Positions 45,201 through 53,932 are shown, counted from the first letter of the stretch. The stretch: 64,000 nucleotides of DNA from Pollutibacter sp044353505 (GCA_044353505.1 JBILBU010000003.1:44399-108398); one strand, 5' to 3'. Numbers and translations: made by a program. Notes: generated by a model not told the origin, from the letters alone.

Positions 45201-45622
45201 GGGTTAACCTCATTGGTTTTTGCCAATTCGGAACCTCTTACGTTAGTTACAGAATAACCGAGAGAACGCTTCTGCTTGGTCACTCCCAATGCAGTTACAA
45301 CTACTTCGTTCAAGTTTCCTTGACCAGCAGAAATCACTGCGTTGTATTGAGATGCTGATCCAACCTTGATTTCGGTATCACCGAATCCAATAGAAGAAAT
45401 TACCAATGTAGCATTTGCCGCTACAGTGATACGGTAGCTTCCGTTTCCGTCAGAAACTACAATGTTTTGGGTGCCTTTTTCTGTTACAGTGGCACCTGCA
45501 ATTACTGCGCCGCTATTCTCGGTGATTACCCCGGAAACGGTTTTCTTTTCTTGCGCCTGTACACCTGCACCCATTAAGAAGAGGCAGAGCAAGACAAGAA
45601 GAGATTTGATTCGTGTTGTCAT
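42248..45622 (-). CDS. SusC/RagA TonB-linked outer-membrane protein (pair 2)
   Basis: This 1124-residue TonB-dependent channel has the signal peptide LLVLLCLFLMGAGVQAQ, a carboxypeptidase-regulatory-like domain, NEVVVTALGV, a plug (RGNSTLGNNNQPIFVVDGV) and a barrel ending RNWIFTLRANF. The first 100 residues are strikingly like those of the pair 1 SusC and the two differ more in the barrel, as expected for duplicates that diverged in ligand. The sulfatase gene lies 307 bp upstream on the same strand. Confidence 0.95.
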   Translation of the reverse strand: MTTRIKSLLVLLCLFLMGAGVQAQEKKTVSGVITENSGAVIAGATVTEKGTQNIVVSDGNGSYRITVAANATLVISSIGFGDTEIKVGSASQYNAVISAGQGNLNEVVVTALGVTKQKRSLGYSVTNVRGSELAKTNEVNPINALQGKVAGVQIDQGSGGLMGSTRILIRGNSTLGNNNQPIFVVDGVFMDNDVFGGSGRDFGNDLKNLNMEDFETVSVLKGSAAAALYGTRAINGVILITTKKGSQRKGVGVSVNQTVNVQHGYRGPDFQNVFGAGDTDGFNTDSWSYWSSFPNGYSTFRKFPEDSNGDPYIDLGIGREGMSFGPKMEGQSVRNWDGTMTKFNPQSNNFLDAFQKGIGSNTNVSIDGATDRSTFRFSYNHNNAEGINFNNNLKKNAFDLRVTHKITNKINIDVSTAYTQFEGKNPPYQNGGTNPGYMYVWMLPRSYDTKYWMQKDKYTSINGGQVTPTNGDEPNKAPAADFWYQMYNNNYTQNEQLLRSRVALTADITDWAKLVLEGNINNVYRKSESKELGAGRNFTGGSYGLGFNTKESQFLKFMVMVNKSINKDLNFSGHVGGEMQNYTNTFSSASTNGGLNYPGGFFISNSINPQSVSGGISSRKRFNSLYASADLDYKNQLFLQASYRADWSSALTYSNGAGNNQYAYPAVSASWIFTETLKLPKFISYGKLRANIAALGGDTDPFLLNPGFSLNGFSQANGNTVPMSTYSSSTILQPGIRPIRKISKEIGLEARFLDGKIGLDVSLYQDNTKNQILDIPAPIESGVSTMKINAGNIQNKGIEIAIDATPISTKNFSWNTALNYSRNRNLIVELYPGRTEYSLNGGMLHNVSSWAIVGKSYGTLRSTTSAAKYQGSAGDAKNGLPLLDWRAGRRVAFPSQSGQIVDVGDMNAKFRGGWDNTFRYKNFSLNVLVDAKIGGDMALLSYRYGTHTGVYPNTLANRSPEYGGITWTSGFDGVTYDDGMIPEGVFKPGQMIEQPGGAPSVNVGGMTFQEAYDAGHVEPNHAPMFYYRYGSWSTGVSDYWIFENSWISLRQVALSYAFDKKFYSKLKLTGLNVSVAGRDLLYLYNTLPYNYNPASNNSNSTSFSGENGFLPMTRNWIFTLRANF

Positions 45623-45929
45623 ATGTGATTGTTTGGTTTAAAAACTGTTTATGAATGTTTTAACACAGACAAGGATTCTAGCAGATTAGCTGCAAGGTTG
45701 TTGACTGTGATGTTCTGCTGTATTGATTTTATTAGTAGGATTAAACATGCAGAAAACCCGCTTTGCGCTTGTATTTATGCTATTTATACTGCTATTTATC
45801 CTCAAATTGAGTCGCAAATTAAGAAATAATTAACAAATTTCACTAGATAAGCGGAAATAAAATATAAATAATTAATAACCAATGTCTTACGTATTTTTTA
45901 GCATTTTGATTGGAAGACAAAAGAATTCG
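45623..45929. other. Intergenic space upstream of SusC pair 2
   Basis: This 307-bp A/T-rich stretch separates the sulfatase stop from the SusC start. I see no terminator, no exact promoter box and no conserved small gene. The plus-strand frame at 45629 has no supporting features. Confidence 0.5.
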
Positions 45930-47465
45930 TTAGTCCCCGGATAAAACCCGAAGTGCTTCTTGATCTTTGTATTGCTTGGCGGCAGCAACCAAATCAGCCT
46001 TCAACTTCTTAACTATTGATCTAAAATGCTGATTATCAATACTATTAATCAGCTCTTGGGGGTCTTTTTTCAGGTCAAACAGTTCCCAGGAGTTAACCGG
46101 ACCATAAAACCGTATCAATTTGTACCTGCTTGTTCGGATCCCAATATGAGGAGCTACCCGGTGGGGCTCTGGATATTCATAATAATGATAGTAGATAGAC
46201 TTACGCCAATTGCCCTCAACCCTGGCGCCTTCCAATAAGGGCTTAAAGCTTTTCCCTTGTATATCGCTTGGCAAATCAACGCCGGCGTAATCCAATATCG
46301 TAGGGGCAAAATCAAGGTTCATCACCATTTCATCAACCAATTTACCCGGGGCAATTCTACCGGGATAGCGAATAACAAAGGGAGTACGTAAACTTTCTTC
46401 ATACATAAACCGCTTATCAAACCACCCATGTTCACCCATATAAAAACCCTGATCGGAAGTATATATAACGATGGTGTTATTAATCAACCCAGTTGAATCA
46501 AGATAACCGAGCATCCGGCCAATATTTCTATCAAGAGATCTTGCCGTTGCGAGATAATCCTTCACATAACGCTGGTATTTCCATTTCAATAGCGAAACGC
46601 TATCTTCCTTAACCTCATTATACTGCGCTGTTACTCGGTCGTAATGCTTTTTATAAGCAGCCCGCTCCTCTTCAGTCATTCGCCCAAAAATCGATTGATT
46701 GGTTTCATCCACCCCCACTTTAAGATCATACTTCAATAGCATGGTCTTATCAATCGTCATGTCCTGCTGCGCGGCAGCGCTCCTTCCTTTATAATCATCG
46801 TTAAATGTCTTTGGATATGGAAACTCGGTTCCTTCAAACTCATCCAAGTCCTGCACCGCCGGCAACCAATTTCTATGGGTGGCCTTCTCGCCCACGACCA
46901 GAAAGAATGGTTTTGATTCATCACGTGCTTCAATCCAATCAAGCGCAAAGTCGCTGATAAGATCGGTTACATAACCCTGATGCATCACCGTATCATTGTT
47001 CATCCCAATAAAATGGGGTTGAAAATAATTGCCCTGATCCGGCAATATCTTCCAAAAATCAAAACCGCTTGGCAGGGTTTGCAAATGCCATTTCCCAACC
47101 CAAGCGGTTTGGTAATGTTGGGCTGATAATAATTTTTGTATCTGCTGTTGGTTGGGGTCGAAATATCTTTCCGGACTATTGTCTTTCAATCCATTCATGT
47201 GGCTGTACTTACCGGTGAGAAGAACAGCGCGACTTGGAGCACAGATGGAGTTGGTAACAAATACATTGTTTAGCAACGCCCCTTCTCTCGCAATGCGATC
47301 GATATTGGGGGTATGCATGAGCTTGCTTCCGTATGCACTGATTGCCTGATTGGTATGATCATCAGAAAAAATCACAAGAATATTCGGCCTGCGTTGTTGC
47401 GCAACGGAGCAGGTGCTGAAGAGCAGAAAAAAAACAAAAAGAAAAGAGACAGGAATAAATCTCAT
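45930..47465 (-). CDS. Sulfatase, formylglycine type
   Basis: This 511-residue exported enzyme hydrolyses sulfate esters. It has a signal peptide (VSFLFVFFLLFSTCSVAQ) and the S1 sulfatase signature C75-A-P-S-R79, where C75 becomes formylglycine; LLTGKYSHMNG follows. Metal ligands are in FSDDH near 34 and YTSDQG in the C-terminal half. It has an anaerobic- or aerobic-type maturation need for C75, but no maturase gene is in the window. Its place beside SusC/D points to desulfation of a sulfated glycan, though other small esters are possible. Confidence 0.92.
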   Translation of the reverse strand: MRFIPVSFLFVFFLLFSTCSVAQQRRPNILVIFSDDHTNQAISAYGSKLMHTPNIDRIAREGALLNNVFVTNSICAPSRAVLLTGKYSHMNGLKDNSPERYFDPNQQQIQKLLSAQHYQTAWVGKWHLQTLPSGFDFWKILPDQGNYFQPHFIGMNNDTVMHQGYVTDLISDFALDWIEARDESKPFFLVVGEKATHRNWLPAVQDLDEFEGTEFPYPKTFNDDYKGRSAAAQQDMTIDKTMLLKYDLKVGVDETNQSIFGRMTEEERAAYKKHYDRVTAQYNEVKEDSVSLLKWKYQRYVKDYLATARSLDRNIGRMLGYLDSTGLINNTIVIYTSDQGFYMGEHGWFDKRFMYEESLRTPFVIRYPGRIAPGKLVDEMVMNLDFAPTILDYAGVDLPSDIQGKSFKPLLEGARVEGNWRKSIYYHYYEYPEPHRVAPHIGIRTSRYKLIRFYGPVNSWELFDLKKDPQELINSIDNQHFRSIVKKLKADLVAAAKQYKDQEALRVLSGD

Positions 47466-47563
47466 GAATTGAATGTAGGATAATAAAAAACGATCAGCCC
47501 ACTATGCGATAAAATAATTCATGAAATACTCCGTTTTGCCTTTAGGAAATCGGGAATAAAAGA

Positions 47564-47590
47564 GTTCATCAGAAAAAAAATCTGATGAAC
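47564..47590. promoter_or_regulatory. Inverted repeat in the sulfatase/TonB-receptor divergent region
   Basis: GTTCATCAGA and TCTGATGAAC form a perfect 10-bp inverted repeat around seven A residues. It lies about 100 bp from both divergent start codons and may be an operator, or an A-tract terminator-like hairpin. Confidence 0.5.
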
Positions 47591-47693
47591 TGTTGCTTAC
47601 CCCTTATCTTTTCCCAATATCGCAACTGCCTTTTTCCAATTGCGTAAACAGGATATTGCTTGCGGATAGAAATTTGCATCACAATTATTATAC

Positions 47694-49874
47694 ATGAAGT
47701 GGATTGCTGTTTTAGTGTGTTTCTTGGGCCTGAAATCAAATGCAACTGCACAAGCAAAACAAGATCATGACACATCCAAGATCCTATCGATGCCGCAAAT
47801 ACAGATTGTGATACAACAGGACAAACTCTTATCGAAGGTTCCAGGAGCAGTTACCCTCATCGATGCAAAAACAATCAGGCAGATTCAACCGATTACAGGA
47901 AATGAAATGCTGAGAACAGTAACCGGACTCAACGTTGTTGATGAGGAAGGTGCAGGACTAAGAATAAATATTGGGATACGCGGACTAGACCCCGACCGCA
48001 GCAGAAATGTACTGATTCTTGAAGATGGAATTCCTGTTGCCCTAAACCCATACGGCGAACCAGAAATGTACTTCACCCCTGCAATAGAAAAAATGAAAAG
48101 TATTGAGGTGTTGAAGGGCAGCGGACAAATACTATTTGGTCCACAAACTACAGGAGGTGTAGTCAATCTAATCACTGCCCATCCCCCGGAAAAAGAAAGC
48201 ACTGCAGTAACCCTGCGTGCAGGAACAGGAGGATTTGCTTCTGCATTGGGAAGCTATGGAAACACAGTGGGCAACTTAGGATTTGTTGTGAACTACCTCC
48301 ACAAAAGAGCCGATGCAATTGGTGCAACAAGATTTAACATACACGACATCTCCACTAAATTCAGGCTTGCGCTGAGCGAGAAATCAGTGTTGGGATTTAA
48401 GCTTGGCTTTTATGATGAGCAATCCAATTCAACCTATATAGGCCTTACCCAAACCATGTATGACCAGGGTGGGCAAGATTACGCGCGAATGGCTGCACAC
48501 GATTTTCTTCCTGTAAGGCGGTACAACCTCAGCGCAACACATCAATATACATTGAGCAGCAACATACAACTGCAAACCACTGGCTTTGCATATACGGTTT
48601 CCAGAAACTGGCGTAGGCAGGATTTCTCATCAAGCTCAAGCGCTCGAGATCAAACGGGTATTGTGTGGGGTGATGAAAGCGTTGCTGGCGGGGCTGTATA
48701 CATGCAAAAAACGAATGGGCAGAGAAACCGTCAATTCGAAGTGGCCGGAGTTGAATCGCAACTTAATATTCAAACGGGCAATCACCGATTCCAAATTGGA
48801 GCAAGAACCTTGTATGAAAAAGCAAAGGAACAGTTTATCGTAGGAAACAAGCCGGATGCAACTGCAGGTAATCTGCGTGACAACGAGATCCGTTCTGGCA
48901 ATGCACTTAGCCTATATGTACAGGATAAAATTGCAGTAACAAAAAAACTGACGCTCAATATTGGTGCGCGACTTGAGCACTATCAGTATGCAAGAAACAT
49001 GCTGCGCGGCAGATTTCTCATCAACGGAATAACCACAGTTGCCGATACCAATCTGCTGGCCAGAAATGCCATCACTGCATTGATTCCGGGACTAGGCTTT
49101 AACTATACTGCCAATGAAAACATCACCTTTTTTGGTGGGATCCACAAAGGATTTGCGCCGCCAAGAACCAAAGATGCAATCACCTCTGAAGGGGTTACAT
49201 TAAATATCAAGCAAGAAGATAGCTGGAACAGTGAGTTGGGCATGAGAACATCCATTGCGAACTTCCTAACAGCAGAGTTCACCCTATTCAACATGGAGTT
49301 CAACAACCAGATCATCCCAATTTCCGAATCCTCCGGCAATGTTAATGCAACAGGCCTCGCCAATGGAGGACGAACCAGCCATACGGGTATTGAAATGGGC
49401 ACTGCATTTGACTTGGCAAAATGCTTGAAGAAGACATATAGTCTTTTTGTAAGTGGAAACATGACGCTGATTCAGAGCCAGTTTGCTGCCGATCGTTTCA
49501 TCACGAAGAATGGAGAGCAAATCAATGTAAAAGGAAACAGACTGCCTTATGCGCCCAGCATATTGTTCAACCATGCACTTGGTTATGAATCTAAGAACAA
49601 TTCAGGATTTAGACTATCTGGCAACTACGCAGGAAAACAATTCAGTGATGAACTGAACAGCATTGAATCTAGTGCTGATGGCAGAACCGGACTCATTGCT
49701 TCAAGATATATTGTTGATGCAACAGGTTATGTGAAACTAAAAAACAAAAATATCAGCCTCAGCCTGTCGGTTAAAAACTTGACCAATGAAAGATATATTG
49801 CATCAAGAAGACCACAGGGAATACGCGTGGGCATAGGCCGTCAATTCATCGCCGGTATAGAAATCAAATGGTAA
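47694..49874 (+). CDS. TonB-dependent receptor, FecA/siderophore-like
   Basis: This outer-membrane receptor has 726 residues. The signal peptide is IAVLVCFLGLKSNATAQ. The plug starts near residue 45 (KVPGAVTLIDAKTI) and contains LRINIGIRGLDPDRSRN and IEVLKGSGQILFGPQTTGG; the barrel ends with IRVGIGRQFIAGIEIKW. It lacks the regulatory domain of SusC proteins and resembles the Fe(III)-dicitrate receptor family. The ligand may be iron-siderophore or a small sugar; there is no sigma/anti-sigma pair next to it. It converges on a DUF1080 gene with a 3-bp gap. Confidence 0.92.
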   Translation: MKWIAVLVCFLGLKSNATAQAKQDHDTSKILSMPQIQIVIQQDKLLSKVPGAVTLIDAKTIRQIQPITGNEMLRTVTGLNVVDEEGAGLRINIGIRGLDPDRSRNVLILEDGIPVALNPYGEPEMYFTPAIEKMKSIEVLKGSGQILFGPQTTGGVVNLITAHPPEKESTAVTLRAGTGGFASALGSYGNTVGNLGFVVNYLHKRADAIGATRFNIHDISTKFRLALSEKSVLGFKLGFYDEQSNSTYIGLTQTMYDQGGQDYARMAAHDFLPVRRYNLSATHQYTLSSNIQLQTTGFAYTVSRNWRRQDFSSSSSARDQTGIVWGDESVAGGAVYMQKTNGQRNRQFEVAGVESQLNIQTGNHRFQIGARTLYEKAKEQFIVGNKPDATAGNLRDNEIRSGNALSLYVQDKIAVTKKLTLNIGARLEHYQYARNMLRGRFLINGITTVADTNLLARNAITALIPGLGFNYTANENITFFGGIHKGFAPPRTKDAITSEGVTLNIKQEDSWNSELGMRTSIANFLTAEFTLFNMEFNNQIIPISESSGNVNATGLANGGRTSHTGIEMGTAFDLAKCLKKTYSLFVSGNMTLIQSQFAADRFITKNGEQINVKGNRLPYAPSILFNHALGYESKNNSGFRLSGNYAGKQFSDELNSIESSADGRTGLIASRYIVDATGYVKLKNKNISLSLSVKNLTNERYIASRRPQGIRVGIGRQFIAGIEIKW

Positions 49875-49877
49875 TCG

Positions 49878-50858
49878 TTATTTCGCGGGAGTAATGATGA
49901 TATTTCTATATTCAATCAACCCATGATCACCCTGAAGCATGATCGGACCAGGCTCACCTTCATTGCTGTCTAGCGCACCACCAGTAATCCCTGGAATGAT
50001 TTGATCACTAATAATTTTCTTGCCGTTGGCAACAACTGAAACGCGTCTACCAATGAGGGTAACGTCAAACGACTGCCATTCGCCAGGTGATTTGGCCGCC
50101 ATTTCGTTGGGTGTAATAAACCCATAAATGCCGCCAAACAACACTGAGGCTGGCTCCAACCCTTTGTTGTCTTCCACTTGTATTTCGTAGCGTCCTCTTA
50201 GATACACACCGCTGTTGCTGTGTGCAGGATACCTGAATTCAATATGCAATTTAAAGTCGTCGAATTTTCTATCCGTCACAATATTAGAACCCGACCTTGC
50301 ACTGGTTAGAATTCCATTAATCACTTCCCATTGGTTGTCTTCTGTTTCTGAATGCCAGCCTTTCAAATCTTTACCATTAAACAACTGAACCGGAGTTCCC
50401 CAAACGACAGGCTTTGTTCTTTTAAGCAGTGGAGCCCTTACACCAGTATATGCATAACGCTTACCATCGCTGCCCGTGATGATGCCACTCAACTTATCAT
50501 TTTCCAATGTTCCTTCAAAGACCATGTCCCTTTCACTGCTTTCCCATTGTGGAGGAATACTAAAACTGACTTTCCCTTCTTTAAAATTAACTCTTGAAAT
50601 TGGGCGAGCACTTCCGCCATCAGCAACAAAAAATCCTACCAAGGTTTTAACTCCAGATAGTTTTACTTCAAGCCATGAAGGAGTGAGTTTATCGCCGCGG
50701 TCTACGGTAAGGTCCCAACGTCCGATGATGGCATCCTGTTCAACTGCAATAGCTGTTGCACTATGAGAGCTTAGCGGCGTTAGCAGTGAAAAGAAAATAA
50801 ATATCATGCATTGTGCCAGTAGAAAATTTTTGATTGAAGGGCTTACGGTATATTTCAT
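49878..50858 (-). CDS. DUF1080 (3-keto-disaccharide hydrolase-like) protein
   Basis: This exported 326-residue protein has an N-terminal signal (LLAQCMIFIFFSLLTPLSSHSATA), an insert of about 100 residues, and a C-terminal DUF1080 jelly roll of concanavalin type (LFNGKDLKGWH through LIEYRNIIITPAK). Members of this family have been linked to hydrolysis of 3-keto-glycosides. Seen are the common motifs SNSGVYLRGRYEIQV and FDVTLIGRRVSVVANGK. It lies with FecA-like, XRE and GH32-like genes, in a carbohydrate context. Catalysis is not proved for this subgroup. Confidence 0.85.
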   Translation of the reverse strand: MKYTVSPSIKNFLLAQCMIFIFFSLLTPLSSHSATAIAVEQDAIIGRWDLTVDRGDKLTPSWLEVKLSGVKTLVGFFVADGGSARPISRVNFKEGKVSFSIPPQWESSERDMVFEGTLENDKLSGIITGSDGKRYAYTGVRAPLLKRTKPVVWGTPVQLFNGKDLKGWHSETEDNQWEVINGILTSARSGSNIVTDRKFDDFKLHIEFRYPAHSNSGVYLRGRYEIQVEDNKGLEPASVLFGGIYGFITPNEMAAKSPGEWQSFDVTLIGRRVSVVANGKKIISDQIIPGITGGALDSNEGEPGPIMLQGDHGLIEYRNIIITPAK

Positions 50859-50893
50859 AAAACCAGTTTAACATTGAAGATAGATAAAAGAGC

Positions 50894-51631
50894 TTATTTC
50901 TTGGCATCGGCCAATACGGCCTCCAATTGCTGAATTTCAGGCTGGGTGAGATAACGCCACTTGCCAACTGCAAGATTGCCAAGGGTGATGTGCATGATTC
51001 GAATGCGCTTGAGGGCTTTAACCTTATAGCCAAACTCAGCACACATGCGTCGAATTTGTCGGTTTAATCCTTGTTTGAGAATAATTCTAAAACGCCTGGC
51101 TGCTTCTTGTCTAACATAGCAAGGCTTTGTTCGTTCACCAAGAATCATTACACCAGTACCCATTTGCCTGATCATTTCCGAAGTCAGTTCTTTATCTACT
51201 GTAACAACATATTCTTTTTCGTTGTTATTCCCTGCGCGCAGTATTTTATTTACAATATCACCATCATTGGTCAGCAAAATCAACCCTTCTGAATCCTTAT
51301 CAAGTCTGCCTACAGGAAATATGCGTTTGGGGTGATTGATAAAACTAATGATATTGCTCTTGTCGCTCATCTCCGTGGTAGAGGTAACTCCAACTGGCTT
51401 GTTGAGCGCAATGTATATTGGCCTTTGGTTATTTTTAATCTTTTCTCCATCAATGGCCACTTCATCACCTGCAAAAACACGTGCATTCACCATCACCAAT
51501 TCACCATTGATGGTCACGCGGGCCTGTTCAATCAACTTTTCAGCTTCACGCCTTGAGCAAAATCCTGAATTGCTGATGTATTTATTGATTTGTATGCCCC
51601 CTTCCTTTGATATTCCCTTCATATGAAACAT
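50894..51631 (-). CDS. Pseudouridine synthase RluF/RsuA family
   Basis: This 245-residue enzyme isomerises a uridine in 23S or 16S rRNA. It has an S4 domain (INKYISNSGFCSRREAEKLI) and a catalytic domain with the conserved Asp in GRLDKDSEGLILLTNDG, then LNRQIRRMCAEFG. The sequence is closest to RluF of 23S rRNA U2604. The ATG at 51622 is an equal candidate start. It follows the DUF1080 gene upstream in transcription by 35 bp and may be unrelated to that locus. Confidence 0.9.
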   Translation of the reverse strand: MFHMKGISKEGGIQINKYISNSGFCSRREAEKLIEQARVTINGELVMVNARVFAGDEVAIDGEKIKNNQRPIYIALNKPVGVTSTTEMSDKSNIISFINHPKRIFPVGRLDKDSEGLILLTNDGDIVNKILRAGNNNEKEYVVTVDKELTSEMIRQMGTGVMILGERTKPCYVRQEAARRFRIILKQGLNRQIRRMCAEFGYKVKALKRIRIMHITLGNLAVGKWRYLTQPEIQQLEAVLADAKK

Positions 51632-51688
51632 GAAGGTAAGAAAGAGAAATCAATGGCTTGAAGTTTGTGAATTTCTCAAAGTCGCACT

Positions 51689-51713
51689 AGCGGAGGTAAA
51701 AATCACCTCCGCT
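51689..51713 (-). terminator. Hairpin after the XRE regulator, weak terminator
   Basis: A 9-bp perfect stem AGCGGAGGT / ACCTCCGCT with a seven-base loop lies 77 bp after the regulator stop. It lacks a strong T-run. Confidence 0.4.
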
Positions 51714-51789
51714 GCATACTGAGTTAGGGTGTTTGGATTTTGAATGCTGAACAATCAACATTTAAGAGTTTGGTCATAGGTCATAACGG

Positions 51790-52026
51790 CTAAATTTCTT
51801 CCACTGAATTTTTCGAAAACAGATCTGAGGGAGAAATATTAAGGGTGGTGGATAAAAGATAAACAGTATAGGCACTGGTATTGATCTTGCCGAGCTCAAT
51901 TCTACTGATTTGGGAGTAGGTTAGCCCGGACTCAAGAGCCAATTGCTCGAGCGTCAACCCCTTTAGGCTTCTTACCCTTCGAACATTGCTGCCAAATACT
52001 TCGGAAAATTCTTGTTTATTATTCAT
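51790..52026 (-). CDS. XRE-family helix-turn-helix regulator
   Basis: This 78-residue DNA-binding protein consists almost wholly of one HTH_3 domain (RRVRSLKGLTLEQLALESG through INTSAYTVYLLST). It starts at the ATG at 52026. Such short regulators often bind palindromes and control neighbours or their own gene; a 16-bp inverted repeat lies 43 bp upstream. The GH32-like gene lies upstream on the same strand and could be a target. There is no toxin gene next to it. Confidence 0.88.
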   Translation of the reverse strand: MNNKQEFSEVFGSNVRRVRSLKGLTLEQLALESGLTYSQISRIELGKINTSAYTVYLLSTTLNISPSDLFSKNSVEEI

Positions 52027-52384
52027 TGCTTATCGCGACTGAGATAGAGGGAGCGAGGTCCTTAATCAAGAGCATTTGTGCTCTATTTTCAATTGAATAA
52101 CATATGTACTTAAAATATATGCCATCTTTAAGATAGCTGTTCTTCATGTTGATTGTCCTATAAATATTTATCTAATAAGTAAGTAATTGTTTACGAAATA
52201 GGTTATGTATATAATCCTCCTATATATTTAAAACTAACATTGGATAACAAAAGAAATTCATTGTCTTCTCGTCCACAGCCAACAGACAACGAGGGATGGA
52301 TTGAGTATAGCTTTAACTAGTCAACAAGAAGATCATAACCACATATGACTTCCTTGTTGGTTGCTGGGTTGATAGCTTAGATTA
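52027..52384. other. Intergenic space upstream of the XRE regulator
   Basis: This holds the inverted repeat at 52069-52084, an A/T-rich core at about 52080-52260, and a CAACAAG/CTTGTTG inverted pair near 52322-52359 that may act as a weak terminator for the GH32-like gene. I see no conserved gene. Confidence 0.5.
52069..52084. promoter_or_regulatory. Inverted repeat, candidate operator of XRE regulator
   Basis: AGAGCA-TTTG-TGCTCT is a perfect 6-bp inverted repeat with a four-base spacer. It lies 43 bp upstream of the XRE start codon. Confidence 0.45.
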
Positions 52385-53905
52385 TTACCACTGCATAGCG
52401 GGGAAAAGCTTCCATGCTTTCACAGATTCTACTTTGATGGGTGCATCATCAGTGAACACTTGGACATGCACAGCATCTTCCATTGTTGGATAGATGACCT
52501 GCGTGATGCATTGTGTTCCGTTTGCAAAAACTTCCAGCATGGATTTATCGAGAAATATCCTAAGATGTACTTTTTCACCCTTCTTTAATTCAAAGGGAGC
52601 ATCCTGGGTTTCATAAACAGGGTTTTTATTCGGGTCGGGAGATGCAAAAGACATGGCGAACTCATTATACTCTGGCTTGCTCAAGCTTGACTTTCGCATA
52701 TCAACTTGGATAATGTTCTTGTTTAAATCAATCACAACTGGTGTTTGCTCAACACCATCTTTTGAGGCGAATACCTTGATGCCAAATCGTTTAGACTGGC
52801 CTGGATTGAGTACAACTTCCATCTCCATCACTTTGCCTGAAATATTGTTTAATGTAATAGACTCTCCAGGATTGACCTTAAAGGCTGATTCTTCAGTTGG
52901 ATTATAACGGATACGTTCAATTTCTTTCAGTGGATCAATATTCAATGAAAGTTTGTCTTTTGATAAAGTGAGAACACGGGGCATTGACATGGTACCACTT
53001 GAAACGCCGGATTTTCTATCAAGCACCCAGGCCCACATTATTCTTCTTCCCTGATCATCAAGCAATGTTTCGGGTGCAAACATCGTACCGCCAGGCCAAT
53101 TCATTCTGTGATGAGATTCAGGCTTGAATTGTTTACCATCCCAAGAACCAATATAATAACGGGCGCCCCTTGAATGACTGATGCAGAGAAGTACCCACTT
53201 GTCGTCTAGTTTAAAAAAATCAGGACAAGATACATCTTCAAACCAATCAACATCAGGCATATCATTGGTCATAAAATTTCCAATGTGGGTCATGGGTTGC
53301 TTGTAATCAGTTCCAGTGTATAGCACAGGTGGATTGGGCTTGCCAGAAACAGGTGCCCCACCGGAGATCTGAAAATACGTATTGCCCTCAACCCACATGT
53401 GTGGATCCCATCCAGGCTTGGCGATAGGATTTGCTTTTGGCTTCTGCCACAGATCAAGATTTTTATCACTGCTGAAAGCAACGCAGTTACCGCCTGTACC
53501 AAGACCATGATAAGCCATCACCACATTGCCATCATTAGCAAGAAAAGCATTGCCGCTGAAAATACCTTCATCCGGATCACCTTCATTGTGTTTCAAATCA
53601 TTTGCATGCCAACGCCAATGAAACAGGTCTATGCTAGACAGATGCTGCCAATGATGTCCGTTTTCTGCTTGATAGAGATACCAAAGATGATACACACCAT
53701 CTTTATAAATAGCTCCGTTGGGATCAAAAGGCATACCAAATCCTTCTGCGATCGTAAGGTGCCATATTGGACGAATAGGATCATTGATCTGAGCTCTTCG
53801 TATGTTTCTTGCGGCACTAAAATCTTCAGATTTGAAAACCTGGGCGCTTACAAACAATGTTGCAGCCAATAAAAAACATGTAGTAAGTAGTTTAGCATTT
53901 ATCAT
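52385..53905 (-). CDS. GH32-like glycoside hydrolase, divergent catalytic motif
   Basis: This exported 506-residue protein has a signal peptide (AKLLTTCFLLAATLFVSAQ), a five-bladed propeller (residues about 45-330) and a C-terminal beta-sandwich (about 345-500). GH32 enzymes hydrolyse fructans such as inulin, levan or sucrose. The nucleophile Asp is D61 in FDPNG, and FSGNAF (117) is kept. The transition-state RDP motif reads W-D-P (D167). The acid/base motif, normally E-C-P, reads S226-C-P, with the nearest Glu at 223. It may be inactive, use another acid, or act on another sugar. It is the last gene of the operon with a phosphodiesterase. Confidence 0.82.
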   Translation of the reverse strand: MINAKLLTTCFLLAATLFVSAQVFKSEDFSAARNIRRAQINDPIRPIWHLTIAEGFGMPFDPNGAIYKDGVYHLWYLYQAENGHHWQHLSSIDLFHWRWHANDLKHNEGDPDEGIFSGNAFLANDGNVVMAYHGLGTGGNCVAFSSDKNLDLWQKPKANPIAKPGWDPHMWVEGNTYFQISGGAPVSGKPNPPVLYTGTDYKQPMTHIGNFMTNDMPDVDWFEDVSCPDFFKLDDKWVLLCISHSRGARYYIGSWDGKQFKPESHHRMNWPGGTMFAPETLLDDQGRRIMWAWVLDRKSGVSSGTMSMPRVLTLSKDKLSLNIDPLKEIERIRYNPTEESAFKVNPGESITLNNISGKVMEMEVVLNPGQSKRFGIKVFASKDGVEQTPVVIDLNKNIIQVDMRKSSLSKPEYNEFAMSFASPDPNKNPVYETQDAPFELKKGEKVHLRIFLDKSMLEVFANGTQCITQVIYPTMEDAVHVQVFTDDAPIKVESVKAWKLFPAMQW

Positions 53906-53932
53906 ACTTGAATATAATAAAATAATCAGAGA

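Noticed and set aside
45629..45829. 66-residue plus-strand frame upstream of SusC
   Set aside because: No signal, no family, no coupling; it lies in the SusC leader region.
51790..52026. XRE protein as antitoxin
   Set aside because: No toxin-like small gene lies beside it on either side.
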